Positions 53,608 to 62,129 of a stretch of DNA of 64,000 bases are shown here, in pieces. Below the pieces are notes generated by a model. It was not told where the DNA came from. It saw only the letters and a list, made by a program, of their open reading frames with translations, and did not search any database. The DNA is from Bacteroidota bacterium (GTDB lineage Bacteria > Bacteroidota > Bacteroidia > Flavobacteriales > Weeksellaceae). Where the stretch lies: contig JAFAFC010000029.1 of assembly GCA_023423715.1 (NCBI GenBank), positions 73,031-137,030 on the forward strand. The letters are read 5' to 3'. Position 1 is the first letter of the stretch, and every line of letters starts with the position of its first letter. A program made the translations under genes and the position numbers.

Positions 53608-56600
53608 TTATTTACTGATTAATGAATGGATAAGCGTTACAGCCTCATTGATTTGCTGAATGCTATTTAAATAATTAAGCTGAATGTCTGCTGTTGTCTG
53701 CAAGGCAAATAGGTACTCCACATAAGAAATATCTCCGGTACTGTACCCCAGCTTTGCAGCATTGATAATCTCATCAGCATTGGGAAGTGCCTGCTCCTTG
53801 AAATAGGTAAACTGCGCTACATATTGTTCGTATTGTTTCAAGGCGTTTGCCAATTCCGTTTTAAGCTGTTGTTCCTGCCATTGCGCATTTAATTCCAATG
53901 ATTGTTTCTTGTAATCAAGCGAGCGAATTTTTGCTTTGGTGGTGGTAAAAATTGGGATTGTAATACCTAAATCAACAAAACTAAACCGCTGTCCTTTGCC
54001 ATAAAATTGCTCTACACCATTTTTACTGTGCATTCCTATCAGCGATATGTTATTATAACCGAATGTAAAATCAGGCAAGCTGTTTGCTCTTTCCAATTTC
54101 TTGTTCTGCTCGGCAATTTTCGCCTCTTGATACAATAACTGGATGCTCGGATGATTTGCAACAGCCGAACTGTCAATGAAAGAACTTAACAGCAATGGTG
54201 TATAATCCGGTTGCGGTTCTATTAAGAAGTCTTCCTGTGTCTGCATCAGATTTTTAAGGCTTTGATAGGCGTTCTGCCTTAAAACCTCGTTCTGTTGATA
54301 CAAAAGACTTATTTCCCCTTTCTTGGTAGTCGCAGTATTAACGTCCAGTTTGCCTATATCTCCGGTTTTGTACCGCAGTTCTGCTACGCGGATAAAGTCT
54401 GCATAAATAGTATCAAGATACTTTAAAACCGAAGCATTATGCTCCAAATATTCCAACTGGTAATAATAGGTTCTTACCTGTTTTTTCAGTTCGTTTTCTG
54501 TCAGAGCCTTCGCCCACTGCTGACCTTTTACCTGCTCTTTGACAAGATTTTTCTTTGCCCCAAAGAGTGTCGGAAAGGGAATGGTCTGTGAAATTTGGAA
54601 ACCGTCATTATATTCAAATCCCTCATTATTCCCGTATTGGAAGTTTACATCGGTCTTCGGCAGTTCATACGCCGTCTTGCTAAGGCTTTGGGCAGATTGA
54701 ATATCCATATTTTTGGAACGTAGCTGAGGGTTGTTCTCCACAGCTACTTCAATAGCTCTATCTACACTCATCGGAGTTTGTGCCTTACCGTTTTGAGAAA
54801 AACCCAAGAACACAAACAGCAACAGCACGGGTGCTATGGCTTTCGTTTTACTATTTTTCGGAGGTTTTTGGTTTCTCATAAATACGAGGTACAGCAATGG
54901 CAGTACGAACAACGTCAATGCCGTTGCTGAAATCAATCCGCCGATAACCACCGTTGCCAACGGTTTTTGTACTTCTGCACCTGCACTTGTACTCAACGCC
55001 ATTGGTAAAAAACCTAAACTTGCCACAGATGCCGTCATCAATACAGGTCTAAGCCTTGTTTTAGCTCCCTCGATAATTCTCGGAATAATCTCGTTCCAAC
55101 CCTCTTTTTCCAGTCTATTGAACGTGGCAATCAGTACAATCCCATTCAGAACAGCAACACCAAACAGGGCGATAAATCCGACACCTGCTGATATGCTGAA
55201 TGGCATATCCCGCAATAACAGGGCAAATACGCCTCCAATGGCACTCATCGGGATAGCTGTATATACCAAAACGGCTTCCTTAAACGAATGGAATGTGAAA
55301 TACAACAGGATAAAAATCAAAAGCAATGCGATAGGTACAGCAATCAGCAATCTGTCGGTAGCTTTTTGGAGGTTCTCAAACTGACCACCATAAGTAAAAT
55401 AATAACCTGTCGGTAGCTTAATCTGTTCAGCCAATTTATCCTGAATTTCATTGACAACGCTGGCTACATCCCGCCCCTGTACGTTGAAGCCGACATATAT
55501 CCTGCGTTTACCGCCTTCACGGCTGATTTGTGCGGGCCCTAATTTGTAATCAATGTTTGCAACCTGTGAAAGCGGTATTTGGTCGCCGTTTGGTAGTGGG
55601 ATAAACAGATTGCTCACATCCTCAATGGAACTGCGGTGGGCTTCATCAAGCCGTACCACCAAATCAAATCTTCGTTCGTTTTCATAAATCACACCTGCTG
55701 ATTTACCTGCGAACGCAGTGCTGACAATATCGTTTATTTCCTGTACATTCAAGCCGTAATTGGCTATTCGGGTACGGTCATATTCGATATTGATTTGGGG
55801 AAGACCTGCTACCCGTTCTACCTGCGGAGCAGTCGCACCTTCTACTGTTTGAATAATAGCATTCGCTTTATTGGCATAAACCAACAAACTGTCGAGGTCT
55901 TCTCCGAATATCTTAACGGCTACATCCTGCCTGATACCTGTCATCAGTTCATTAAATCGCATCTGTATCGGCTGATTGGCTTCAAAGAATACACCGGGAA
56001 TAACTTCGAGCTTCTCCATCATTTCATTGGAAAGCTCGTCATAGGATTTATCTTTTTTCCATTCGTCCTGTGGTTTCAGGATAATCATCAGGTCGGTAGC
56101 TTCCGGAGGCATCGGGTCTGTCGGTATTTCTCCTGCACCTGTCTTACCTACGACCATTCTCACTTCGTCAAATTCCTTGATTATCCTTGATGCCTGCATA
56201 GAGGTTTCCAGACTTTGGCTTAACGATGTTCCTTGTGGCAGGATACAGTGGAAAGCAAAATCGCCCTCGCCCAATTTTGGCAGGAACTCTCCGCCCATCC
56301 GTGAAAAAAAGAATATACTTATGGTAAACAGCCCAACGGCAACCGCAATAACCACATATTTCATCCGAATGGCTTTTTCTAACAATGGTTTATAAACCCC
56401 TTGAAGATAGTCCATCATTTTGTCTGAAAAATTCTTTTTGGTAATCGGCTTTTTAGACAAACACAAAGCACTCATCATCGGGATATAGGTAAAGGATAAA
56501 ATCAATGCTCCCAAAATGGCAAAACCTACGGTCTGTGCCATCGGTGTGAACATTTTACCCTCGATACCTACCAAAGTAAGGATAGGGATATAAACGATAA

Positions 56601-57966
56601 GGATAATGATTTCTCCAAATGCCGCACTTGTACGGATTTTTCTTGCCGAGTCAAAAACCTCGTCATCCATTTCGTTTTGGGTAAGCCTATGCGTGGTTTT
56701 CCGCAAGCCCAAATGATGCATTGTCGCTTCAACAACAATCAGGGAACCATCTATTACCAATCCGAAATCAATAGCCCCCATACTCATCAGGTTGGCACTT
56801 ACACCAAACAGCCGCATCATTCCCAACGCAAAAAGCATAGATAGCGGTATGGCTGAGGCTACAATCAGTCCTGCTCTGAAATTCCCCAGGAATAGAATTA
56901 ATACAAAAATAACAATCAGTGCGCCCTCAATGAGGTTCTTTTGAACCGTACTTATCGCTCTATCAACCAAATCCATTCTGTCTAAAAATGGTTCTATGAC
57001 CACGTCTTCGGGTAGAGATTGTTGGATAACCGGTATTTTTTCTTTGATACTTTTTACAACTTCAGAGGTGTTTTCTCCCTTCAACATCATTACAATCCCA
57101 CCCACAGCATCTACTTCGCCATTATAGGTCAATGCTCCGTACCGGGTTGCGTGACCAAATTGTACTTCTGCCACATCTTTGATAAATACCGGAACGCTAC
57201 CTGTATTTTTAACGACGATATTTCCTACATCTTCCAATGAAGTAACCAGACCAATCCCGCGAATAAAGTAAGCATTGGGCTTCTTATCGATATATGCACC
57301 TCCGGTATTTTGGTTGTTGTTTTCGAGGGCGGTAAAAATATCGGAAATACTAACGTCCATTGCCTTGATGCGGTTTGGGTCGATAGAAACTTCGTACTGT
57401 TTAAGCAAACCACCGAAACTATTGACTTCTGCAATTCCCGGAGTACCGTAAAGTTGTCTGGCAACAATCCAGTCCTGCATTGTCCGCAAATCCATTGCGG
57501 AATATTTGTCTTCACTGCCTTCTTTGGGATGAAGAATATATTGGTACACTTCGCCAAGACCTGTACTGACAGGAGCAAGTTCAGGTGTTCCAATCCCGTC
57601 AGGTATCTGGTCTTGTGCTTCTTTCAGCTGTTGGCTTACTAACTGTCGTGCAAAATAAATATCGACATTATCTTGAAAGACAACGGTTACAACAGATAAT
57701 CCAAATCTTGAAACACTTCTTATCTCTTCTACTTTTGGAAGATTAACGATACTTTGCTCTACGGGAAATGTTACTAATTGTTCTACTTCTTGTCCTGCCA
57801 ATGTAGGCGACAGGGTAATAATCTGAACCTGATTGTTTGTAATGTCAGGTTGGGCATCAATGGGGATTTGCTTGGCACTCCATACCCCCCAAATGATGAG
57901 AAACAAGGTCATCAATCCTATAATGAACTTATTCTTTATAGAGAATTTTATAATACTATTTAACAC
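53608..57966 (-). CDS. czcA: CzcA-type heavy-metal RND pump fused to a TolC/CzcC domain
   Basis: The start is set at GTG 57966 (MLNSIIKFSIKNKFIIG), the usual start of this family. The protein has 1452 residues. Residues 1 to about 1040 are a CzcA/CusA pump with twelve membrane helices and the proton-relay helix ending GAIDFGLVIDGSLIVVEA (one Asp-Gly-type HME signature). After a hydrophobic stretch resembling an internal signal (VLLLFVFLGFSQNGKAQ, near 1040-1060), about 390 residues match an outer-membrane efflux protein (SVDRAIEVAVENNPQLRSKN to the end). Pump and outer-membrane channel are thus one polypeptide, unless it is cleaved at the internal signal. Confidence 0.92.
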   Translation of the reverse strand: MLNSIIKFSIKNKFIIGLMTLFLIIWGVWSAKQIPIDAQPDITNNQVQIITLSPTLAGQEVEQLVTFPVEQSIVNLPKVEEIRSVSRFGLSVVTVVFQDNVDIYFARQLVSQQLKEAQDQIPDGIGTPELAPVSTGLGEVYQYILHPKEGSEDKYSAMDLRTMQDWIVARQLYGTPGIAEVNSFGGLLKQYEVSIDPNRIKAMDVSISDIFTALENNNQNTGGAYIDKKPNAYFIRGIGLVTSLEDVGNIVVKNTGSVPVFIKDVAEVQFGHATRYGALTYNGEVDAVGGIVMMLKGENTSEVVKSIKEKIPVIQQSLPEDVVIEPFLDRMDLVDRAISTVQKNLIEGALIVIFVLILFLGNFRAGLIVASAIPLSMLFALGMMRLFGVSANLMSMGAIDFGLVIDGSLIVVEATMHHLGLRKTTHRLTQNEMDDEVFDSARKIRTSAAFGEIIILIVYIPILTLVGIEGKMFTPMAQTVGFAILGALILSFTYIPMMSALCLSKKPITKKNFSDKMMDYLQGVYKPLLEKAIRMKYVVIAVAVGLFTISIFFFSRMGGEFLPKLGEGDFAFHCILPQGTSLSQSLETSMQASRIIKEFDEVRMVVGKTGAGEIPTDPMPPEATDLMIILKPQDEWKKDKSYDELSNEMMEKLEVIPGVFFEANQPIQMRFNELMTGIRQDVAVKIFGEDLDSLLVYANKANAIIQTVEGATAPQVERVAGLPQINIEYDRTRIANYGLNVQEINDIVSTAFAGKSAGVIYENERRFDLVVRLDEAHRSSIEDVSNLFIPLPNGDQIPLSQVANIDYKLGPAQISREGGKRRIYVGFNVQGRDVASVVNEIQDKLAEQIKLPTGYYFTYGGQFENLQKATDRLLIAVPIALLLIFILLYFTFHSFKEAVLVYTAIPMSAIGGVFALLLRDMPFSISAGVGFIALFGVAVLNGIVLIATFNRLEKEGWNEIIPRIIEGAKTRLRPVLMTASVASLGFLPMALSTSAGAEVQKPLATVVIGGLISATALTLFVLPLLYLVFMRNQKPPKNSKTKAIAPVLLLFVFLGFSQNGKAQTPMSVDRAIEVAVENNPQLRSKNMDIQSAQSLSKTAYELPKTDVNFQYGNNEGFEYNDGFQISQTIPFPTLFGAKKNLVKEQVKGQQWAKALTENELKKQVRTYYYQLEYLEHNASVLKYLDTIYADFIRVAELRYKTGDIGKLDVNTATTKKGEISLLYQQNEVLRQNAYQSLKNLMQTQEDFLIEPQPDYTPLLLSSFIDSSAVANHPSIQLLYQEAKIAEQNKKLERANSLPDFTFGYNNISLIGMHSKNGVEQFYGKGQRFSFVDLGITIPIFTTTKAKIRSLDYKKQSLELNAQWQEQQLKTELANALKQYEQYVAQFTYFKEQALPNADEIINAAKLGYSTGDISYVEYLFALQTTADIQLNYLNSIQQINEAVTLIHSLISK

Positions 57967-58098
57967 TTCTATTGTGATTAATGATGAATAATTAATGATA
58001 AATTGCAATGATTATGAATACGAGAAATACGAAGTATGACCCAAAACATTCAGCTTGTTGCTGTACGCAAAAAGCTATAATCATTAAAACATTAAAAA

Positions 58099-58434
58099 TT
58101 ATGCATTAATCTTTGGCGGTATCCAAATTCCCCCCAGATAGTGGGATATAAAGGTACATTTATAATAAACTTTAGGCTTAGAAAGGTCAAAAGTCTTCGC
58201 CTTAACTAAGCTGTATACATTCCATTGAAGCACTATACCTGAAACTATTCCACAACAACCGCATAAACAAAAAGGTGTACATAAGTCGCTGTCTGTATGT
58301 TCGTGGTTGTCCTGATGTGTTATTTCTGTAGAATGTTCCTGAATATTAAATACATTTTTTTCATACATATCAGCACAAGGCATTACAAATAATGCCATCA
58401 TAAAAAGTGCCAGTATGGAAGAGAAGACTTTCAT
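58099..58434 (-). CDS. DUF6660-type small exported protein
   Basis: The start is set at ATG 58434 (MKVFSSILALFMMALFVMPC), giving 111 residues with a signal peptide. The mature part has a His/Asp stretch (HSTEITHQDNHEHTDSDLC), then a Cys cluster CTPFCLCGCCG, and ends YLGGIWIPPKINA. It is the first gene of the czc operon, right behind the Fur-type box. It is a probable periplasmic metal-binding or sensing protein. The end motif resembles that of the Cys-rich protein at 37831. Confidence 0.75.
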   Translation of the reverse strand: MKVFSSILALFMMALFVMPCADMYEKNVFNIQEHSTEITHQDNHEHTDSDLCTPFCLCGCCGIVSGIVLQWNVYSLVKAKTFDLSKPKVYYKCTFISHYLGGIWIPPKINA

Positions 58435-58443
58435 ATTCTTTTG

Positions 58444-58480
58444 CAAAGTTAGTAAAAAAGTAATGCAATGGCATTGCATT
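58444..58480 (-). promoter_or_regulatory. promoter and Fur-type box of the czc operon
   Basis: AATGCAATG-G-CATTGCATT (58462-58480) is a perfect 9-1-9 inverted repeat with a 7-1-7 core TGCAATG-G-CATTGCA. On the minus strand TAACTTTG (58451-58444), a TAnnTTTG -7 box, follows 12 nt after the core. The box covers the -33 position. Confidence 0.75.
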
Positions 58481-58622
58481 GTTTTGAAAAATTACTATTT
58501 TATAATCATCATTTTTCATTCCGAATATTTGTTTTATAAACTGTTCAAAAAAATGTTGGCGACACTCCATCTAAATTCAAGAAGAAGCACCACCAACATT
58601 CTTAGTCCTTTATTTAATGCGT

Positions 58623-60626
58623 TTATTGTTCTTGCTGTTTCAAATGCTGTAAGTTCGGGTCGTTCTTGATACGCTCTATTTCACTTTCAACAATGTGTAC
58701 AATGTCGGATTTTATCTGACGGTAATTACTTTCAATTTCCTGTTTCATTTTATCTTCTCCCTGTTCATTAACAAAGGATAGGATTTCCGGTATCTTCTGA
58801 TATACTTTAGTTTCTGCGGCAACTTTTTCATTGTCCACTACAATTTCAGCGTGAAAGATTTTTTGCTCAATACGTTCATCAAAATTATCTGATACCGAAC
58901 CGACAAACATACCTTGTGTAAGTGTTGAGATTTTAGAAGCCGGAATAAGGCTGTCTAACTGTGTGGAGATAGAGGTAGATTTATCATTCCTGTTAATCGT
59001 CATACTTTGGCGTTTCTGCAATACTTTTCCGAAACGTTCCGAAAGGCTCTTTGCCGTTTCGCCAACTACCTGCCCGGAGAAAATATTACCAACGGTATTT
59101 TGAATTACCTTACTTTCCTTGTCGCCATAATCCCTTGTTAATTGCGAAAAATCCTGAAAGCCCAAACATACAGCCACCTTATTACTTCTCGCTGTTGCGA
59201 TAAGATTATCCAGTCCCCTAAAATAAATTGTGGGCAGCTCATCTATGATTACTGAACTCTTTAATTGCCCTTTTTTGTTGATGAGCTTAACAATACGGGA
59301 ATTGTACAAACCCAATGCTGCGGAGTAGATATTTTGGCGGTCGGGATTATTACCCACGCACAAAATTTTAGGCTCTTTTGGGTTATTGATGTCGAGCGTA
59401 AAGTCATCGCCAGTCATAACCCAATACAACTGTGGGCTAATCATTCTTGACAAAGGGATTTTTGCCGATGCAATCTGTCCCTGCAATTGGTCTTGTGCGC
59501 CACCTTGCCAGGCATCCATAAACGGAGAAAGATAGTTTTCCAAATCGGAATATGAGGTCAGAATGGTAAATACGTCCGAATACTTTTTATTCAGCAATTC
59601 AATGGCGTGCGGGAATGTACAATACTTACCATCCTCATAGATTTTCAGATACCAAATAATGGCAGCCAATAGGATAATTGGGCTTTCCACGAAAAAATCC
59701 CCTTGCTTCTGTATCCAGCTACGGTTGAGGTTCAGCATTATGGTGTAAGCCGCTTCGTAAGCGTCGGAAATGTCTGTCATAAAATCGGGATTGAGTGGAT
59801 TGCACCTATGGCTCTTGCGTGGGTCATCGAAATTTATCACATAGAATTTTGGTTGAACTTTGTACTTATCCCGATGCTTCAATAAATGATTGTAGGCAAT
59901 GGTGGAAAGGTCGTCAAATTTAAAATCATATATATACATACTAAAGCCTTTCTCAATCTGCTGCTTGATGTAGTTGTTTACGATGGCATAAGATTTACCG
60001 GAACCCGGAGTACCCAACACGATTGATGCCCTGAAAGGATTTACAATGTTTATCCAACCGTTGTTCCATTTGCCTTTGTAGTAAAATTTGGTGGGCAGGT
60101 TAACGGAATATTCATTTTCCATCAGCTTTGTTTCCTGTTGAAAGCTCTCGTTCTCGTTGTTGAAAACATCGTCCATTAAGTTGGTACGAAGCAAGCGGCT
60201 CATCCATACGCCCGCCATCAGCAAAGCAATATAACCTAACGAGATAGTAAGGATATACAGAAATGTGCCTATTACCGGAGATAGCTTTAACAACGGCGTG
60301 TTCAGAAAGAACAGCACAAAACCAACGCCCAAAGCCACGTAGATTTTAGCCCAGGTTATCTTCTCATTCTTTACGCCTTTCGTTCCCAAACAACTCAAAG
60401 CAAGCAAAACCAAAGCGAACGCCTTGGTATAAAGGGTATGTGAAAACAAGCCCGCCGTCCGGTCGAAATTGCCTAACATCTTGTTGATTATTTCCAACGT
60501 CCAACCACGTTCTAAAAAGAACCCGTAGCAGAACCAATAAAGGTGCATCAGCACCAAAAGAATACTGACTGCCCGCATAAAAGCCATTATTTTGGCTAAA
60601 CCTCTTAAATCGTCTTCTCCCTGCAT
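58623..60626 (-). CDS. mobC: MobC/TraG-type conjugative coupling ATPase
   Basis: This 667-residue type IV coupling protein has the N-terminal YWFCY membrane domain (helices near 18-38, 66-82, 96-142; YWFCY at 30-34), Walker A GTPGSGKS (205-212), Walker B-like SSVIIDELPTIYFRG, and the motif QDFSQLTRDYGDKE of the VirD4/TraG group. It links the relaxase-bound strand to the transfer channel. In most relatives mobC follows mobB directly; here the mercury-type cassette lies between them. The region 60627-60823 holds TGGCAG-type repeats and no supported gene. Confidence 0.93.
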   Translation of the reverse strand: MQGEDDLRGLAKIMAFMRAVSILLVLMHLYWFCYGFFLERGWTLEIINKMLGNFDRTAGLFSHTLYTKAFALVLLALSCLGTKGVKNEKITWAKIYVALGVGFVLFFLNTPLLKLSPVIGTFLYILTISLGYIALLMAGVWMSRLLRTNLMDDVFNNENESFQQETKLMENEYSVNLPTKFYYKGKWNNGWINIVNPFRASIVLGTPGSGKSYAIVNNYIKQQIEKGFSMYIYDFKFDDLSTIAYNHLLKHRDKYKVQPKFYVINFDDPRKSHRCNPLNPDFMTDISDAYEAAYTIMLNLNRSWIQKQGDFFVESPIILLAAIIWYLKIYEDGKYCTFPHAIELLNKKYSDVFTILTSYSDLENYLSPFMDAWQGGAQDQLQGQIASAKIPLSRMISPQLYWVMTGDDFTLDINNPKEPKILCVGNNPDRQNIYSAALGLYNSRIVKLINKKGQLKSSVIIDELPTIYFRGLDNLIATARSNKVAVCLGFQDFSQLTRDYGDKESKVIQNTVGNIFSGQVVGETAKSLSERFGKVLQKRQSMTINRNDKSTSISTQLDSLIPASKISTLTQGMFVGSVSDNFDERIEQKIFHAEIVVDNEKVAAETKVYQKIPEILSFVNEQGEDKMKQEIESNYRQIKSDIVHIVESEIERIKNDPNLQHLKQQEQ

Positions 60627-60683
60627 TCTTTTTTAGTTTTAATGTTCGGGCGTGAATTTAAAGGCTCTACACAGCGGCTATAA

Positions 60684-60723
60684 GAATGTGGCAGTCAATG
60701 GCGGTGCGTGGCAGTGTTTGGCG
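60684..60723. repeat. TGGCAG/TGGCGG repeats upstream of mobC
   Basis: The stretch GTGGCAGTCAATGGCGGTGC followed by GTGGCAGTGTTTGGCG has four related TGGCR half-sites. Thirteen bases (GTGGCAGTGTTTG, 60708-60720) recur in inverse orientation at 27573-27585, next to the TTGGCA repeats at the other end of the element segment. Confidence 0.45.
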
Positions 60724-60823
60724 AAGTGATAAGAGTTGTAGCTTCTATGATCCTTTTGTATCGTAACATTTATGAAGCATCCAAATAAAAAATACTTTTA
60801 GTTGCTCTTCTGTTTTCTGTCCG

Positions 60824-61030
60824 TCAGCAACATTTTTTGTCCTGCTGAATTGGTGGACAAGGAACACTTCCGTAACTACAATAAACACAACAGTCTCCTT
60901 GTTTTGGTTTAAGAACTTGTTTGCATTTTTCACATTCGTAGAAATATTGGCAAGCGTCTGTCGGCATTGTTTCTTCTTTCTTGTGTCCGCAGTTGGGGCA
61001 AGTAATTGTTGATTGCAATATGATTTCCAT
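60824..61030 (-). CDS. GDCC(V)xC family small Cys-rich protein
   Basis: This 68-residue protein has the family signature GDCCVYCSYGSVPCPP near its C-terminus and two more Cys pairs (CPNCGHKKEE; CEKCKQ), 10 Cys in all. It has no membrane segment. Such proteins travel with MerT/MerP-type genes in Bacteroidetes, and metal binding or transfer is the likely task. It follows merTP by 6 nt. Confidence 0.85.
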   Translation of the reverse strand: MEIILQSTITCPNCGHKKEETMPTDACQYFYECEKCKQVLKPKQGDCCVYCSYGSVPCPPIQQDKKCC

Positions 61031-61036
61031 TTGGTT

Positions 61037-61630
61037 TTATTTTTTGTCGGTTACAGAATATCCTGTTGAGTTAATTGCTTTTTCGACCTCAGAAATATTC
61101 GTTTTTGAGTTGTCAAATTCCACGATTGCGTTTCCTTTTTCGTATGAGGCGTTTGAACTTATTATTCCTGTCAATTTATTTACTTCGTGATTTACGTGTT
61201 CGCCACAACTTGCACAAGTCATTCCGCTAATCGTAAATTCTACTTTTTGAATATTGGATTTGTCCACCGCTATAATTTGCTTTTCTGTCTTTGGGTAGAA
61301 AATGCTTGAGTAGTATGGAAAGGCAAGCATTACGATTGCAAATGCTGTTACAATTCCTAAAAACATTTTTGACTGAATGAATTTTGGTTTTTCTTCTGTC
61401 TCACAATTGCAATCTATCTGCTTTTTGGGTTTCAACTTTTGATACCAAGCAAAACCAAGAACCAAAATTGTCAACCCGATAAAATAGGGTCGAAAAGGTT
61501 CAAGCCAAGAAAAAGTGGAAGCAAGACCGCTTGTTCCTGCAATAAGAGCCAATACTGGTGTGATGCAACAAAGAGAAGCTGCAATTGTAGTCAAAAGTCC
61601 TGCACCAATTAATTTTTTGTCAGTTTTCAT
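61037..61630 (-). CDS. merTP: MerT-MerP fusion mercuric transport protein
   Basis: This 197-residue protein has a MerT-like membrane part (three helices; SLCCITP with Cys21-Cys22; CNC near 74-76) fused to a MerP-like HMA domain with GMTCASC (Cys139, Cys142). It imports Hg(II) into the cytoplasm in classic systems. No merA reductase or merB lyase is in the window, so mercury import alone would be harmful; another metal or an unseen partner is possible. Its ATG overlaps the ArsR stop (ATGA). Confidence 0.9.
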   Translation of the reverse strand: MKTDKKLIGAGLLTTIAASLCCITPVLALIAGTSGLASTFSWLEPFRPYFIGLTILVLGFAWYQKLKPKKQIDCNCETEEKPKFIQSKMFLGIVTAFAIVMLAFPYYSSIFYPKTEKQIIAVDKSNIQKVEFTISGMTCASCGEHVNHEVNKLTGIISSNASYEKGNAIVEFDNSKTNISEVEKAINSTGYSVTDKK

Positions 61631-62001
61631 ATTGTTTCTAATATTTTGTTTTCGTCAAGTATTTTGAAAAATGGTTTCAGCATTTTTTCATACTCTTTAG
61701 TCAGTGAGTGAAAAATAGTTTGAGCTTCTCGTTCGGTTTCAATAAGTTTTCTGTCTTTGAGTTTCCGCAAGTGTTGTGAAACCGCTGAAATTGTCATACC
61801 AAGAATATCACTTATATCACAAACACAAAGTCGTTTTTCTTCATAAAGTAGAAAGAGTATTTTCAGTCTTACATTGTTTCCCGCTAATTCAAGTCCGTTC
61901 GATAAATAGTCAAAAGAACCGTTGAGTTCTGAAACTCGGTCTTTACAGCGGTTTATTTGTTTAATGTCTGCTTGTTGTCGTATGCAAGAATTATTGTCCA
62001 T
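61627..62001 (-). CDS. ArsR/SmtB family metal-responsive repressor
   Basis: The start is set at ATG 62001 (MDNNSCIRQQ); the longer frame crosses its own promoter. The 124-residue protein has a winged helix with LCVCDISDILGMTISAVSQHLRKLKDRKL, where Cys59-Val-Cys61 matches the alpha3N ELCVCDL metal site of ArsR/CadC. Cys6 and Cys19 could add ligands. It should repress the cassette until metal binds. Its promoter starts transcription almost at the ATG, so the mRNA may be leaderless. Confidence 0.9.
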   Translation of the reverse strand: MDNNSCIRQQADIKQINRCKDRVSELNGSFDYLSNGLELAGNNVRLKILFLLYEEKRLCVCDISDILGMTISAVSQHLRKLKDRKLIETEREAQTIFHSLTKEYEKMLKPFFKILDENKILETI

Positions 62002-62005
62002 AGCA

Positions 62006-62045
62006 CAAAGATAGTCAATTTGTTTATTTAAGCAATTACTTAAAT
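62006..62045 (-). promoter_or_regulatory. consensus promoter with ArsR-type operator
   Basis: On the minus strand TTG (62035-62033), a 19-nt spacer and TATCTTTG (62013-62006) match the Bacteroidetes -33/-7 consensus exactly. ATTTAAG-CAATTA-CTTAAAT (62026-62045), a perfect 7-6-7 inverted repeat of ArsR operator type, covers the -33 box. Confidence 0.8.
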
Positions 62046-62129
62046 ACAACTCAAATTCTTTCAGAATTATAAAGTGACAGCTCAATAAATCTTTTTAAAA
62101 ACAGATTTTTAATTCCAAAATCTGACCTC

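Noticed and set aside
60745..60933. 62-codon minus-strand frame overlapping the GDCC gene
   Set aside because: It lies in another frame of the well-supported GDCC protein and has no recognisable features.
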